From positions 124,001 to 188,000 of the forward strand of contig JADJKO010000004.1 of NCBI GenBank assembly GCA_016705955.1: a stretch of 64,000 nucleotides of DNA. Reading direction: 5' to 3'. Positions within the stretch are counted from its first letter, which is position 1. Every line of letters starts with the position of its first letter. A model generated the notes under the pieces. It searched no databases, was not told the DNA's origin, and saw only the letters and a program-made list of their open reading frames with translations. Of this stretch, positions 50,987 through 60,476 are shown in pieces. The DNA comes from Flavobacteriales bacterium (GTDB taxonomy: Bacteria > Bacteroidota > Bacteroidia > Flavobacteriales_F > PHOS-HE28). A program made the position numbers and the translations under genes.

Positions 50987-53900
50987 CTATCCTCCAGCGC
51001 GTGGCTGGAAGAGCTTCATGAGCTTCGGGAAGGCTTCGTAGTACAGCGTCAACCCGAGGATGAGCACCATCCCCCAAAGGACGAGCACGTTGGCCGCCAC
51101 CGTTGGAAGACGCATGCCGAACAACCACTTCGACGGTGCATAGAACTGCGCACCGAAGAAGCCGCTACGCATGGGCTCGAGATAGATCGGGTCGTTCTTC
51201 TGGATGAGTTCTCCTTCGTATTCCACGATCACGTGGACGTCATTCTTGTTCGTGACAATATCCGTCAGGCTTTCATTCCGGAAGCGGTCCAGTTCATCGA
51301 AGTACACACGACGCGCTTCGGGCGTTCCTGTGAGTTCCGCGATGCGCGCTTCCTTCAACCGCTCCGCATCCTTGTATGCAGTACGGTAGTGATGGGTCAA
51401 GGTCTGCAGGCTCGCTTCCACTTGCTCCAGCACGTCCTCATTGATCCGGTCCGGCGTCAAGCGATCCAGTACCTCCAGGTCGAATCCGGTAAGCGTCATT
51501 TTCTCCTTGGCCAGTTCGCGTTGGATCAGCGCGAGTTCATGAGCCATGTCCACACCCTCCGAATAGCCCCGCAACACGCGGCGAACTTCCTCCACCTTGT
51601 TCTGGAGCTCGCGTACCCACAAGTCCTTCTTCCAGTTGGAGGTCTTCATCTTCCGATCGAAGGCATAGAAGTTCTTCTCGTACGGGTTCTCCATGAACTG
51701 CGTCACGGCCAATGCCTCGTACGCCCATCGCGAGGCCATGACATTGCCCAAGAGTGGAACGCTTCGCTCCGATGCGAACCACGGATGCAACTTGTCGAAC
51801 TTGACGATGATACCGCTGAAGAGCAGTTGTGGAATGATCAGGACCGGGATGAGGATGTAGATCACTTTCGCGCTGTTGAAGCTCGCACTGACGTTCAGTC
51901 CGAGAACGTTGGCGAAACAGCTCACGCTGAAGAGGACCAGCCAGTGTACCCAACTCAACGCTTCGATGCCCAGCACCTTCGCACCCACCAAAGCAAAGAG
52001 CCCGGTCTGGATGGCCGAGATGATGAACATGAGGCCGAACTTGCTCATCAGGTAACTGAGCCAGCTCAGGTCGAGGAATTTCTCCCGCTGCAGGATCTTG
52101 CGATCGCGGATGATCTCCTCCGCACTTACTGTTAGGCCAAGGAACAGGGCGACGATCACCGAGATGAACAGGTACTGCGGAATGTTGTCGTTCGTTCGGT
52201 AGATGTATTCCGCGGCCGTGCCTTCATCGGTGCGGTGGTACTTAAGGAAGAAGGACATGAAGAAGGCGAGTACCGGTGCCTCCAACAAGTTGATGAGTAC
52301 ATACTGCCTGTTGGCCAGTTTGCCCAACAGGTCGCGTTTGAAATAGACCTTGAACTGCTTGATCCGATCAGGGATCGCGAAGGTGCTCTTGGGCACGCTG
52401 CGCTCATCCGGTACTTGCGCCACGCGAACCTCCATCTGTGCCCGGAACACTTCATTCCAAGCTTCGGGACTGATCCTCCGTTGGTCGGTCTCATTGCCGT
52501 ACTCATCCACCAAGCGTGCCTCGAGGATGTTGAAGATCTGTTCCGGATTCACATTCCCGCAAGCTTGGCACTGCCCCACTTCGCTGTTCACCTGCCCGGT
52601 CACCTTCTTGAAATAGACCACGGCATCCACGGGATCACCGAGGTAGACCGGATTGCCTTCCTGGTCCATGAGCAACAGGCGATCGAAAAGCTTGAAGATC
52701 TCCGAGGACGGTTGATGGATGACCACGAAGATTAAGCGACCCTTCAAGGCGAGCTCCTTCAACAGGTCCATGATGTTCTCCGAATCACGCGAGCTGAGGC
52801 CGCTGGTCGGCTCATCCACGAAGAGCACGCTCGGTTCGCGGATCAATTCCAAGGCGATGTTCAACCGTTTGCGTTGCCCGCCGCTGATGGTCTTGTCCAG
52901 CGGGCTGCCCACCTTGAGATCCTTCGCTTCATACAAGCCGAGCGACTGCAGCATGCGCAGCGTGCGCTCCGAGACCTGCTCGTCATTCATTCCGCCGAAG
53001 CACAGCTTGGCGTTGTAGAAGAGGTTCTGGAAGACGGTGAGTTCCTCCATGAGCAGGTCGTCCTGGCTCACGTGGCCGATCACACCCCTGATCCGCTCGC
53101 GCTCCGTATGCACATCGATTCCGTTGATCGTGACATGACCGCGACTCGGCGCCAGATTTCCATTGAGGACATTCAGCAGTGTGCTCTTGCCACTGCCGCT
53201 GCCGCCCATGATACCGATCAACTTGCCCGTGGTCTCGGCCAGATGCAATTCGTGCAACCCGATACGACCGTTCGGGAAGGTGTACTCGATCGCGTCGGCA
53301 CGGAACACGATCCGTGGCCGACCGACCTTGGACATGAAGGCCGCGAGGATATCGCTGTAGTAGATGGGTACGCCACTCGGTGGTCGCACACTACTGCCAT
53401 TGCTCAGGACGTAGTGACTGTCCCGGCCGATCCGCTGACCATTCAGCAACACATCGTCCGATCCGTTGTAGCGAATGACGTAGAGGTTCACGCTGGGCAC
53501 ATGCAGCACCCGCATCTCGCCGTTCAACCCGTGTGCGTGCAGGTGCTTCGCCTTGCCGTACTTGTTCTCCACCGCCGCATTGATGTAGAGCAGATTGTCA
53601 GCATCCGCGTGTACCTCGGCAGCGGCGCAGATGAAGGCCTTGCACCGTGCGAAATCCTCCTGCCCGATGTTGAACGTATCCGCGACGATCATCACGAACT
53701 CGTTCTCCTGTTCCGTCACCAAGTTGTCCGCGTGGATGAACTCGAGCAAATGAACAAGTACCACGAACTTCTGGTGCTGGTTCAGCTCCTCATTCATCTG
53801 GGTACAGATGCGCAGCACCTTCACCGAGTTCAGCGAAGTGCGCTTCCGTCCGCTTCGGCTTGCGCCACCAGCGGAGTGGAAGGCTTGTACGAAGGCCTGG

Positions 53901-54061
53901 TACCGCGCCATGTGCGCAGCCGCCGCCTCGGGGTTGAATTGTTTGCGAAGGAAGCGTTCCAGGATGGCCGCGTTCTCCGGCCTCGCTCCTTGCGCCACGT
54001 CCTCCCCTTTCGCGATGATCGCGAACAGGTGCAGCAAAGCCTTGAGGATCTTCTCGCTCAT
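50987..54061 (-). CDS. ABCG-type transporter with N-terminal TerB-like and FHA-like regions
   Basis: The 1,024-residue protein combines a TerB-like helical domain (about residues 95-160, LVHLLEFIHADNLVTEQENE), a beta region with FHA-like features (about 190-240), an ABC ATPase (Walker A GGSGSGKST, signature ISGGQRKRLNIALE, Walker B VLFVDEPTSGL, H-loop VIHQPS), and an ABC-2 membrane domain with about six helices. A coiled-coil insertion of roughly 150 residues precedes the last helix. The half-transporter likely dimerises and exports an unknown, possibly lipid, substrate. Its end is six bases from the convergent siaC gene. Confidence 0.9.
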   Translation of the reverse strand: MSEKILKALLHLFAIIAKGEDVAQGARPENAAILERFLRKQFNPEAAAAHMARYQAFVQAFHSAGGASRSGRKRTSLNSVKVLRICTQMNEELNQHQKFVVLVHLLEFIHADNLVTEQENEFVMIVADTFNIGQEDFARCKAFICAAAEVHADADNLLYINAAVENKYGKAKHLHAHGLNGEMRVLHVPSVNLYVIRYNGSDDVLLNGQRIGRDSHYVLSNGSSVRPPSGVPIYYSDILAAFMSKVGRPRIVFRADAIEYTFPNGRIGLHELHLAETTGKLIGIMGGSGSGKSTLLNVLNGNLAPSRGHVTINGIDVHTERERIRGVIGHVSQDDLLMEELTVFQNLFYNAKLCFGGMNDEQVSERTLRMLQSLGLYEAKDLKVGSPLDKTISGGQRKRLNIALELIREPSVLFVDEPTSGLSSRDSENIMDLLKELALKGRLIFVVIHQPSSEIFKLFDRLLLMDQEGNPVYLGDPVDAVVYFKKVTGQVNSEVGQCQACGNVNPEQIFNILEARLVDEYGNETDQRRISPEAWNEVFRAQMEVRVAQVPDERSVPKSTFAIPDRIKQFKVYFKRDLLGKLANRQYVLINLLEAPVLAFFMSFFLKYHRTDEGTAAEYIYRTNDNIPQYLFISVIVALFLGLTVSAEEIIRDRKILQREKFLDLSWLSYLMSKFGLMFIISAIQTGLFALVGAKVLGIEALSWVHWLVLFSVSCFANVLGLNVSASFNSAKVIYILIPVLIIPQLLFSGIIVKFDKLHPWFASERSVPLLGNVMASRWAYEALAVTQFMENPYEKNFYAFDRKMKTSNWKKDLWVRELQNKVEEVRRVLRGYSEGVDMAHELALIQRELAKEKMTLTGFDLEVLDRLTPDRINEDVLEQVEASLQTLTHHYRTAYKDAERLKEARIAELTGTPEARRVYFDELDRFRNESLTDIVTNKNDVHVIVEYEGELIQKNDPIYLEPMRSGFFGAQFYAPSKWLFGMRLPTVAANVLVLWGMVLILGLTLYYEAFPKLMKLFQPRAGG

Positions 54062-54100
54062 CCGTCCAGTAGCCCCGGGAGTCGCATAGACCCCAAAAAG

Positions 54101-54127
54101 AGCGCCCCTCTTTACGGGAGGGGCGCT
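54101..54127 (-). terminator. rho-independent terminator of the 54.1-54.6 kb gene
   Basis: AGCGCCCCTC and GAGGGGCGCT pair perfectly around TTTACGG; on the minus strand the hairpin is followed by CTTTTTGG. It lies between the secreted-protein gene and the ABC transporter gene, insulating the latter from read-through. Confidence 0.8.
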
Positions 54128-54150
54128 TGAATGTTACCGGGAAAAGGACG

Positions 54151-54567
54151 CTACTTCTTGAAGCCCATGAGCATCACAGCACAGCCACTGCCCGCTTTGG
54201 TGGGATCCAGATTGGCCTCGATGATCACATCGATCGTGTTGGCGATCGTAAGATCCCAGAACGGAGCGTTGTGGTGATCCTTATTGGTGTACAACAGGTT
54301 CCGTTCCTGATCGAACACACTGAAGAGCAGGATGCCGTCGCTATCCCCGCTGCATGCCGCGATGCGATAGGTGGTCCCGCCGAAGAGCGTAAGCTGGAAT
54401 TCGGCGGTCTCATCCCCTTGCAACAAGGCCCGGTAGAACTGGCCGTCCGGGATGTAATTGGTGGTGATGTGCGCTTCGCAACGACTTGCGATGGATTGAC
54501 ACAAGCTCTGCGCTTGTGTGGTTGCCGATGCGGTGAGTAGCAGGGCGAGGGAAAGTGTCCTGGTCAT
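54151..54567 (-). CDS. small secreted protein, unknown function
   Basis: The 138-residue product has a signal peptide ending TTQAQ and a single compact beta domain with FGGTTYRIAACSGDSDGILL and three cysteines in the mature N-terminal part. The pattern resembles pre-peptidase C-terminal (PPC) or similar jelly-roll domains, but I cannot assign a family. The gene follows the next upstream lipoprotein gene by two bases, so the two probably share a transcript ending at the 54.1 kb terminator. Confidence 0.72.
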   Translation of the reverse strand: MTRTLSLALLLTASATTQAQSLCQSIASRCEAHITTNYIPDGQFYRALLQGDETAEFQLTLFGGTTYRIAACSGDSDGILLFSVFDQERNLLYTNKDHHNAPFWDLTIANTIDVIIEANLDPTKAGSGCAVMLMGFKK

Positions 54568-54569
54568 GT

Positions 54570-55463
54570 TCAGGCGAGGATCATGTTGCGCAGCGCGGCA
54601 ACCTTGGCAGTGATGGAAGTGAGTTGCTCCGCCGGGATCTCCACGGCGACGGTGCTATTGATGAAGGTGGTCTTCGCATCGGCGTCGGTGACCGGTGGCT
54701 CGAACTTGTAGGCGATGGTGATCTTCTCGAATTCCGCGCTCAGATCCTTGAGGCCCGCGATCAGCGCAACGGCTGCACCTTCCTTATCCGTTGCGGTCAG
54801 GAGTTCCACCAACCCGGCAAGGGTCTTCTTCTGCTCCCCCACACGCGCCATCAGGACCTTGTCCTTCATGGCAGCCGGGTCGGCAAGGGAAAGGTGCATG
54901 GATTCGATCCAACCACCAGTGAGAACGAGTGCGCTCACGTCGTCGCGATCACTGTTCTTCAGGTATTGATCCGCTGCGCGGAACGCCACGCCCGACAGGC
55001 GAAGGAGGCTGTCCTCGTTGCCCATGCTCGACTTGAACCGATCAAGGAGCGCACGGTCGAACGCATTGGTCAATTCCAACCGACCACCCAAACGTTCCAC
55101 CGCTTGCATGGTGGCGAGAGCGCGTTGCCCATCCTTATGCACGGTGACGTAGGAAAGGTCCGCTCCGAACACACCGAGCAAGGTGGCCTGGGCAGCTTTT
55201 CCGCTCACGGCATCACCCTTCTCCAACGGCGCGGTGAGTTCCTTCTGGTATTTCAATCCCGCCTTGCGGATGGCCAACGCGGTTTGGGTGGGCGAAGGGA
55301 CACTGAAGAGTTTCCCGCCGATGCCGAATACCTCGGTGCCCGGGGTTTCTTGAACGGTGGCCAGACTGTCGGCTTGTTGCCGTTCGCCTTCACCCGACCC
55401 ACCGCACGAGGCGAGAAGGAATGATAGGCCGAAGACGCCTGTGAGTGATCGGAGCGATGCCAT
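54570..55463 (-). CDS. lipoprotein of unknown function
   Basis: The 297-residue product has the lipobox FLLASCGG and a mostly helical mature part, with segments such as KAAQATLLGVFGADLSYVTV and KKTLAGLVELLTATDKEGAA. I recognise no catalytic motif. The ATG at 55463 is chosen because it starts the lipoprotein signal; the frame stays open upstream but without signal-like sequence. It is followed after two bases by the small secreted protein gene. Confidence 0.78.
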   Translation of the reverse strand: MASLRSLTGVFGLSFLLASCGGSGEGERQQADSLATVQETPGTEVFGIGGKLFSVPSPTQTALAIRKAGLKYQKELTAPLEKGDAVSGKAAQATLLGVFGADLSYVTVHKDGQRALATMQAVERLGGRLELTNAFDRALLDRFKSSMGNEDSLLRLSGVAFRAADQYLKNSDRDDVSALVLTGGWIESMHLSLADPAAMKDKVLMARVGEQKKTLAGLVELLTATDKEGAAVALIAGLKDLSAEFEKITIAYKFEPPVTDADAKTTFINSTVAVEIPAEQLTSITAKVAALRNMILA

Positions 55464-55539
55464 TGCTGATAAGGGGGCTAGTGGAAGTTGCAGCGCCGAA
55501 GGTAAACGGGGTGGCCCGGGGCCTCCCGGTCGGTCGGTG

Positions 55540-56826
55540 TCAGTTTTCAACAGCGCGGGCTTGATGCGCTTTTGCGCGCCGATCACGAGCGACAGCCCAT
55601 AGGCCGTATGCACCGATGACGAAGTAGCAAGGAAGCAGGATGCTGTACGCCATGCGTGGGCCGATCGAAGGCATCGCTGCGAATGAACCATACACCATTG
55701 GAAGGATCGCCCCGCCCGCGATCGCCATGATCAACAATGCACTTGCTGTCTTGGTATGTCGGCCAAGCCCTTCAATAGCGAGTGGCCAGATGGCCGGCCA
55801 GACCAGCGCGTTGGAGATGCCGAGCACCGCGATGCACAGGACGGATGTGTAGCCTGTGGTCAGCAGGGCCACCAAGGTGATACCCACGCCGAGCACCGCG
55901 GAGCCCGTGAGCGCAGCGGATTGACTGATCCACCGAGGTATGGCGAAGATCCCCACGAAGTATCCGATCACCATGCAGATGAGCGTGTAGCTCGTCAAGT
56001 GTTTTGCTTCAGAGAGCGGCAATCCCTGCGATTGCCCGTATCCGGGGATCGTATCACCGGCGATCACCTCGGCACCCACGTAAAGGAAGAGTGCGAGCAC
56101 ACCGAACCAGAGTTGCGGGTAACTGAAAATGGATCGGCCATCCGGTGCATTGCCCGGTGCGTCCACTTCGGGATCGAGCTCCGGCAACGGAGCGAAGCGA
56201 ACGAGCAGCCCGAGTGCGAACAACACCACGGCCATCACCATGTACGGCATGATCACGCGAAGCGCCAACGCATCCAATCGTGCATCGTGTGCATCACCGT
56301 GCAACCCGGCCAGTTCCACTTGCAATTGATCCGCATCACCAAGCAGGACCGCGCCGAGGATCAACGGTGCCAACACCCCTGCCAACTTGTTGCAGATCCC
56401 CATGATGCTGATCCGTGCTGCGGCGCTTTCGATCGGACCCACCACGGTGATGTACGGGTTGCTGGCGGTCTGGAGCAAGGACAGCCCCGTGCCGATCACG
56501 AACAAGCCGAGCAGGAACAGCGGATACGATCGCGCTTGCGCTGCGGGAATGAACAACAACGCTCCCAGCGCCATCACCCACAAGCCGTACATCATGCCGC
56601 GCTTCATACCGGTGCGACCGAGTACCCACGCCATGGGCAAGGCCGTAACCGTGTAGGCGATGTAGAACGCGAAGGTGACGTAGAACGGTTCGGCGCCTTG
56701 ACCGAGCTTACAAATGATCTTCAGGTAGCTGATCAGCGGACCGTTGATCCACGTGACGAAACCGAAGAGAAAGAACAGCGCACCCAGAATGATGATCGCC
56801 GAGGTGGTACGGCCGTTCGCTCGCAT
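55540..56826 (-). CDS. FucP-type MFS sugar transporter
   Basis: The 428-residue protein has twelve hydrophobic segments and family marks of the L-fucose/glucose-galactose permeases: FFLFGFVTWINGPLISYLK at TM1, GTGLSLLQTASNPYI at TM4, and LVWPAIWPLAIEGLGRHT with AIAGGAILPMVYG in the second half. It probably takes up a hexose by proton symport; the sugar cannot be told from sequence. The start at 56826 gives a normal length. Confidence 0.92.
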   Translation of the reverse strand: MRANGRTTSAIIILGALFFLFGFVTWINGPLISYLKIICKLGQGAEPFYVTFAFYIAYTVTALPMAWVLGRTGMKRGMMYGLWVMALGALLFIPAAQARSYPLFLLGLFVIGTGLSLLQTASNPYITVVGPIESAAARISIMGICNKLAGVLAPLILGAVLLGDADQLQVELAGLHGDAHDARLDALALRVIMPYMVMAVVLFALGLLVRFAPLPELDPEVDAPGNAPDGRSIFSYPQLWFGVLALFLYVGAEVIAGDTIPGYGQSQGLPLSEAKHLTSYTLICMVIGYFVGIFAIPRWISQSAALTGSAVLGVGITLVALLTTGYTSVLCIAVLGISNALVWPAIWPLAIEGLGRHTKTASALLIMAIAGGAILPMVYGSFAAMPSIGPRMAYSILLPCYFVIGAYGLWAVARDRRAKAHQARAVEN

Positions 56827-56917
56827 GCAATGTTGATGTGGCGGTGAAAGTAGAAACGCACTCCACGGCGCTCGGCCCGGGATCACCGCTGCTCGTACAC
56901 ATCCCGATGTCGATGGA

Positions 56918-57082
56918 TCACCAGTTCACTGCACGCTTGTAATAGCGCGGGAAACGGATCCGTTTCCGAAGCGCCCGGTAGTAAGCGTTCCACTGGGGTG
57001 TTGCCGTATCGTACACGGAGTTCAACTCCTTGGCCGCGCCGTCATCGCTGGCTTGCGGGACCTTCTTTTTCTTCGCTCCCAT
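56918..57082 (-). CDS. possible small basic protein, 54 residues
   Basis: The frame MGAKKKKVPQASDDGAAKEL to RYYKRAVNW encodes a small, basic, aromatic-ended protein. It fits the gap between the FucP-type gene and priA and does not overlap the chosen priA start. There is no recognised family and no clear promoter, so it may be spurious. Confidence 0.4.
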   Translation of the reverse strand: MGAKKKKVPQASDDGAAKELNSVYDTATPQWNAYYRALRKRIRFPRYYKRAVNW

Positions 57083-57169
57083 ACCCAGCGTACAAGTCGA
57101 GCGCGTGGATCGTTGCCTCGATCCTCTTCGATCCACCAACTGACGTTTCCATGACATGCCCCCGTGCAG

Positions 57170-57177
57170 CACCTTTG
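57170..57177 (+). promoter_or_regulatory. possible -7 element of priA
   Basis: CACCTTTG is one mismatch from TAnnTTTG. A start point about seven bases later would fall just before the GTG at 57190 and inside any protein started at 57151, which favours the GTG start. Confidence 0.3.
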
Positions 57178-57189
57178 CGTTCCCCGCCC

Positions 57190-59640
57190 GTGTTCGCTGA
57201 TGTGATCCTTCCGCTGGCCGTTCCCGGCCTGTTCACCTTCGCTATCCCCGAAGGTCTCGGTCCTATCGTGCCGGGCGTTCGCGTGGCCGTGCCCTTCGGC
57301 AAGGGTGGCAAATTGTATGGCGGCCTCGTGCGTCATGTGCGCGAACAAGCACCGAACGTGCGCACACCGCGCGACATCCTCTCCGTGCTGGATGCGCAAC
57401 CGGTCGTGACACCTGAACAGATGGAACTCTGGGACAGGATCGCCGCGCATTATCTGTGTACTGTTGGCGAAGTGATGATCGCCGCGTTGCCTGCCCAACT
57501 CACGTTGGGTAGCGAGACCCGCATCGTCCCGAACGTTACCGAAGGATCGCGTCCGCCGCATGATCGGCGCACCGCGATGATCATCGACGCGCTGGAGCGA
57601 CAGGAAGTGCTGACCATGGCACAGGCCGGAGAACTGCTCGGCTTGAAGGATCCACTGCCGGTGATCAAGCGCATGATGGACGAAGGTGTGGTCCTGCTGG
57701 AAGAGGATCTACGCGATACGTGGAAGCCGCGCACCGTGACCTACGTGAAACTTGCTGAGAAGGCACAGCGCGAGGATGCGCTGCACGAATGGTTCGATCG
57801 CTTGGAGAAGAAAGCGCCGAAGCAGTTGCACCTCTTGATGCGGTACGTGGAATTGTCGCGGTGCTTCAGTGATGCCGCACTTGAAGTGAGCCGCGATGAA
57901 TTGCTGCACCGGAGCGATGCATCCTCGGCGGTCCTGAAACAATTGGTGGAGAAAGGCCTTTTTGAAACCTACGAGCGCGAGGCCGGGACGCCATCCACAG
58001 AGCGGATGGAGAAACCAGGTCCGGAACTTTCCGAAGCGCAAGCGACCGCGCTTCGCGAATTGCGCACGTCGTTCGCGGAGCATGCCGTTGTTCTCTTACG
58101 CGGTGTCACCTCCAGCGGAAAGACCGAGTTGTATACCACGCTCTTCGACGAGATCACGGAAGCGGACGGACAGGTCCTCTACCTCTTGCCGGAGATCGCG
58201 CTCACCACACAGATCATCGAACGGTTGCGCGCGCGCTTCGGTGATCGGATCGCGGTGTACCACTCGCGCATGTCGCAACGTGATCGCACCGAATTGTGGA
58301 TGCGCATGGTGAACGACACCGATGCGCCACGGATCGTGGTCGGTGCGCGGTCCGCGCTCTTCCTTCCCTTCCGGCGCTTGCAATTGGTGGTCGTGGATGA
58401 GGAGCACGACCCAAGCTACAAGCAACACGATCCGGCGCCGCGATACAACGCACGGGACATGGCCGTTGTGCTGGCCAGCCTGCACGGCGCGCGCACCTTG
58501 CTCGGGTCAGCAACCCCGAGCTTGGAGAGCATGTTCAATGCGAAGACCGGGAAGTACGGCTCGGTGGAACTGCTTTCGCGTTTCGGTGATGTGGCCATGC
58601 CCACGATCCAACTCGTGGACCTGCGCGATGCACAACGGCGAAAGAGCATGCGTGGGCACCTCAGCGTGCAATTGATCGAAGCGTTACAGCAAACGCTGCA
58701 ACGGCGCGAGCAAGCCATCCTGTTCCAGAACAGGCGCGGCTATGTGCCGGTATGGCAATGCGAGCAATGCGCGTGGGTGCCTGAGTGCGATCACTGCGAT
58801 GTGAGCCTCACCTACCACAAGCGTCAACATCAACTGCGCTGTCATTATTGCGGCCGCAACTATCCGCCACCCACGCAGTGCGGACAATGCGGTGGCATGC
58901 GTTTGAAGATGATCGGATTCGGGACGGAGAAGATCGAAGAGGAACTCGCCGAATTCCTACCGGAAGCACGCGTGGCACGCATGGATCAGGACACCACGCG
59001 CGGCAAACAAGCGTTGGATCGGATCATCACCGGATTCGCGCAAGGGTCCATCGACATCCTCGTGGGCACACAAATGGTGACGAAGGGATTGGACTTCGCG
59101 CATGTGCGTTTGGTGGGGATCCTTCACGCGGACAGCCTGTTGCGATTCCCTGACTTCCGCGCACACGAGCGCGCCTTCCAACTAATGGCCCAAGTGGCCG
59201 GTCGCGCTGGCAGGCGCAAGGAGGCCGGCACGGTACTGATCCAAGTACACGAGGTGAAGAACCCCGTGCTCGGTTTCGTGATGGAACACGACGTGGAAGG
59301 GATGTTCGCGCGGGAGATCGAACACCGGAAGTTGCACGGGTATCCACCGTTCACGCGGTTGATCGCATTGACGCTTCGCCACCGCAACGAGGAACGTGTG
59401 GCCGCTGCAGCCGCGGATCTTGCCATGGCGTTGCGCGAACGAATGGGCGAACGCGTGTTGGGTCCGGATATCCCTGGTGTGGCTTGGGTGAAGGACCGTC
59501 ACTTGCGAAAGCTGTTGATCAAGTTGCGTCGCAGCGCTCACAACGAAGAGAAACAATTCGTTCGCGACACGATCGATCGGCTCTTCGCCGAACCGGAACA
59601 CCGCGCGGTGCAGTTGATCACGGACGTTGATCCTGTATGA
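57190..59640 (+). CDS. priA: primosomal protein N' (PriA helicase)
   Basis: PriA restarts stalled replication forks. From the GTG at 57190 the protein has 816 residues and begins FADVILPLAVPGLFTFAIPE, the usual PriA N-terminus; an ATG at 57151 would add 13 residues. It has the Walker A GVTSSGKTELY, the DEEH box VVDEEHDPSYKQ, GSATPSLES and eight zinc-binding cysteines in a block starting CEQCAWVPECDHC and ending CGQCGG. Helicase motifs V and VI follow (GTQMVTKGLDF, QVAGRAGRR). It is divergent from the small basic ORF. Confidence 0.95.
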   Translation: MFADVILPLAVPGLFTFAIPEGLGPIVPGVRVAVPFGKGGKLYGGLVRHVREQAPNVRTPRDILSVLDAQPVVTPEQMELWDRIAAHYLCTVGEVMIAALPAQLTLGSETRIVPNVTEGSRPPHDRRTAMIIDALERQEVLTMAQAGELLGLKDPLPVIKRMMDEGVVLLEEDLRDTWKPRTVTYVKLAEKAQREDALHEWFDRLEKKAPKQLHLLMRYVELSRCFSDAALEVSRDELLHRSDASSAVLKQLVEKGLFETYEREAGTPSTERMEKPGPELSEAQATALRELRTSFAEHAVVLLRGVTSSGKTELYTTLFDEITEADGQVLYLLPEIALTTQIIERLRARFGDRIAVYHSRMSQRDRTELWMRMVNDTDAPRIVVGARSALFLPFRRLQLVVVDEEHDPSYKQHDPAPRYNARDMAVVLASLHGARTLLGSATPSLESMFNAKTGKYGSVELLSRFGDVAMPTIQLVDLRDAQRRKSMRGHLSVQLIEALQQTLQRREQAILFQNRRGYVPVWQCEQCAWVPECDHCDVSLTYHKRQHQLRCHYCGRNYPPPTQCGQCGGMRLKMIGFGTEKIEEELAEFLPEARVARMDQDTTRGKQALDRIITGFAQGSIDILVGTQMVTKGLDFAHVRLVGILHADSLLRFPDFRAHERAFQLMAQVAGRAGRRKEAGTVLIQVHEVKNPVLGFVMEHDVEGMFAREIEHRKLHGYPPFTRLIALTLRHRNEERVAAAAADLAMALRERMGERVLGPDIPGVAWVKDRHLRKLLIKLRRSAHNEEKQFVRDTIDRLFAEPEHRAVQLITDVDPV

Positions 59641-59771
59641 TCGGTCGGATCAACAGTGGATACCGATCTTGAAGGTCAATACACGATCACGTGTGAAGTG
59701 AACACGCCATCGGTCGCCCCTGCGCGCAGGACATCCGTGTCGCTACCGTCGGCCAATGATGAGGACATGCA

Positions 59772-60476
59772 TCACGATCGAACAGCACCACCGGCGGTCA
59801 TACTGGACAAGGCCAGCCAGATCGGGCTGGATGGTTGATCCGCTTCCACGAAGATCGGCACATCGAGCACCGGATGTGTAAAGCGCAACGCGTGCGCGTG
59901 CAGTGCAATACTCCGATCCTTCTCCCCTCTTCGTGCGCCATACTTCACATCACCTTTGATCACATGGCCCCACGCCGCGAGCTGCGCGCGGATCTGGTGG
60001 AAGGCACCGCCCAAGGGAGTGATCCCGACCAACGCGTACCGATCGCCTTGGGCCAACCGGCGCACCGTGATGCGAAGCATTTCATCCGTCGGTGACGGAT
60101 CCCGGATGACGATCGCGCGACGACTTTTCGTGTCGTGCCGAAGGGCGTTGTCCAGCTTCCATTCCTGCTCACCTTCGGGAAGGCACCCTTCCACGATCGC
60201 GCGGTAGTGCTTGATCACCAAGCGTTCCCGGAAGAGATCATTCATCGCACTGTTCACCGAAGCGTTGCGCGCCAAGAGCACCACGCCGCTCACCGGACGA
60301 TCGATCCGATGCGGCAATTCCAACCCCGGTTCGTTGCGCCCGTCGCGCAGGATGGTCAACAGATCACGGTCACCGGACTGATCCGGTAGCACGGGCATCC
60401 CGGACGGTTTGCGGACGATCAGCAGCGATGGATCCTCGAACAGGACCGGCACCGTTGGATCATCAGTACTGCTCAT
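59772..60476 (-). CDS. RluA family pseudouridine synthase
   Basis: The 234-residue protein carries the catalytic motif HRIDRPVSGVVLLAR with the active-site Asp, the N-terminal LIVRKPSGMPVLPD and the C-terminal LGGAFHQIRAQLAAWGHVI and ALHAHALRFTHP. It isomerises uridine in rRNA or tRNA, but without an S4 domain its target cannot be assigned. The ATG at 60476 overlaps the end of panB by 14 bases. The 131-base gap to priA holds no feature I can name. Confidence 0.92.
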   Translation of the reverse strand: MSSTDDPTVPVLFEDPSLLIVRKPSGMPVLPDQSGDRDLLTILRDGRNEPGLELPHRIDRPVSGVVLLARNASVNSAMNDLFRERLVIKHYRAIVEGCLPEGEQEWKLDNALRHDTKSRRAIVIRDPSPTDEMLRITVRRLAQGDRYALVGITPLGGAFHQIRAQLAAWGHVIKGDVKYGARRGEKDRSIALHAHALRFTHPVLDVPIFVEADQPSSPIWLALSSMTAGGAVRS

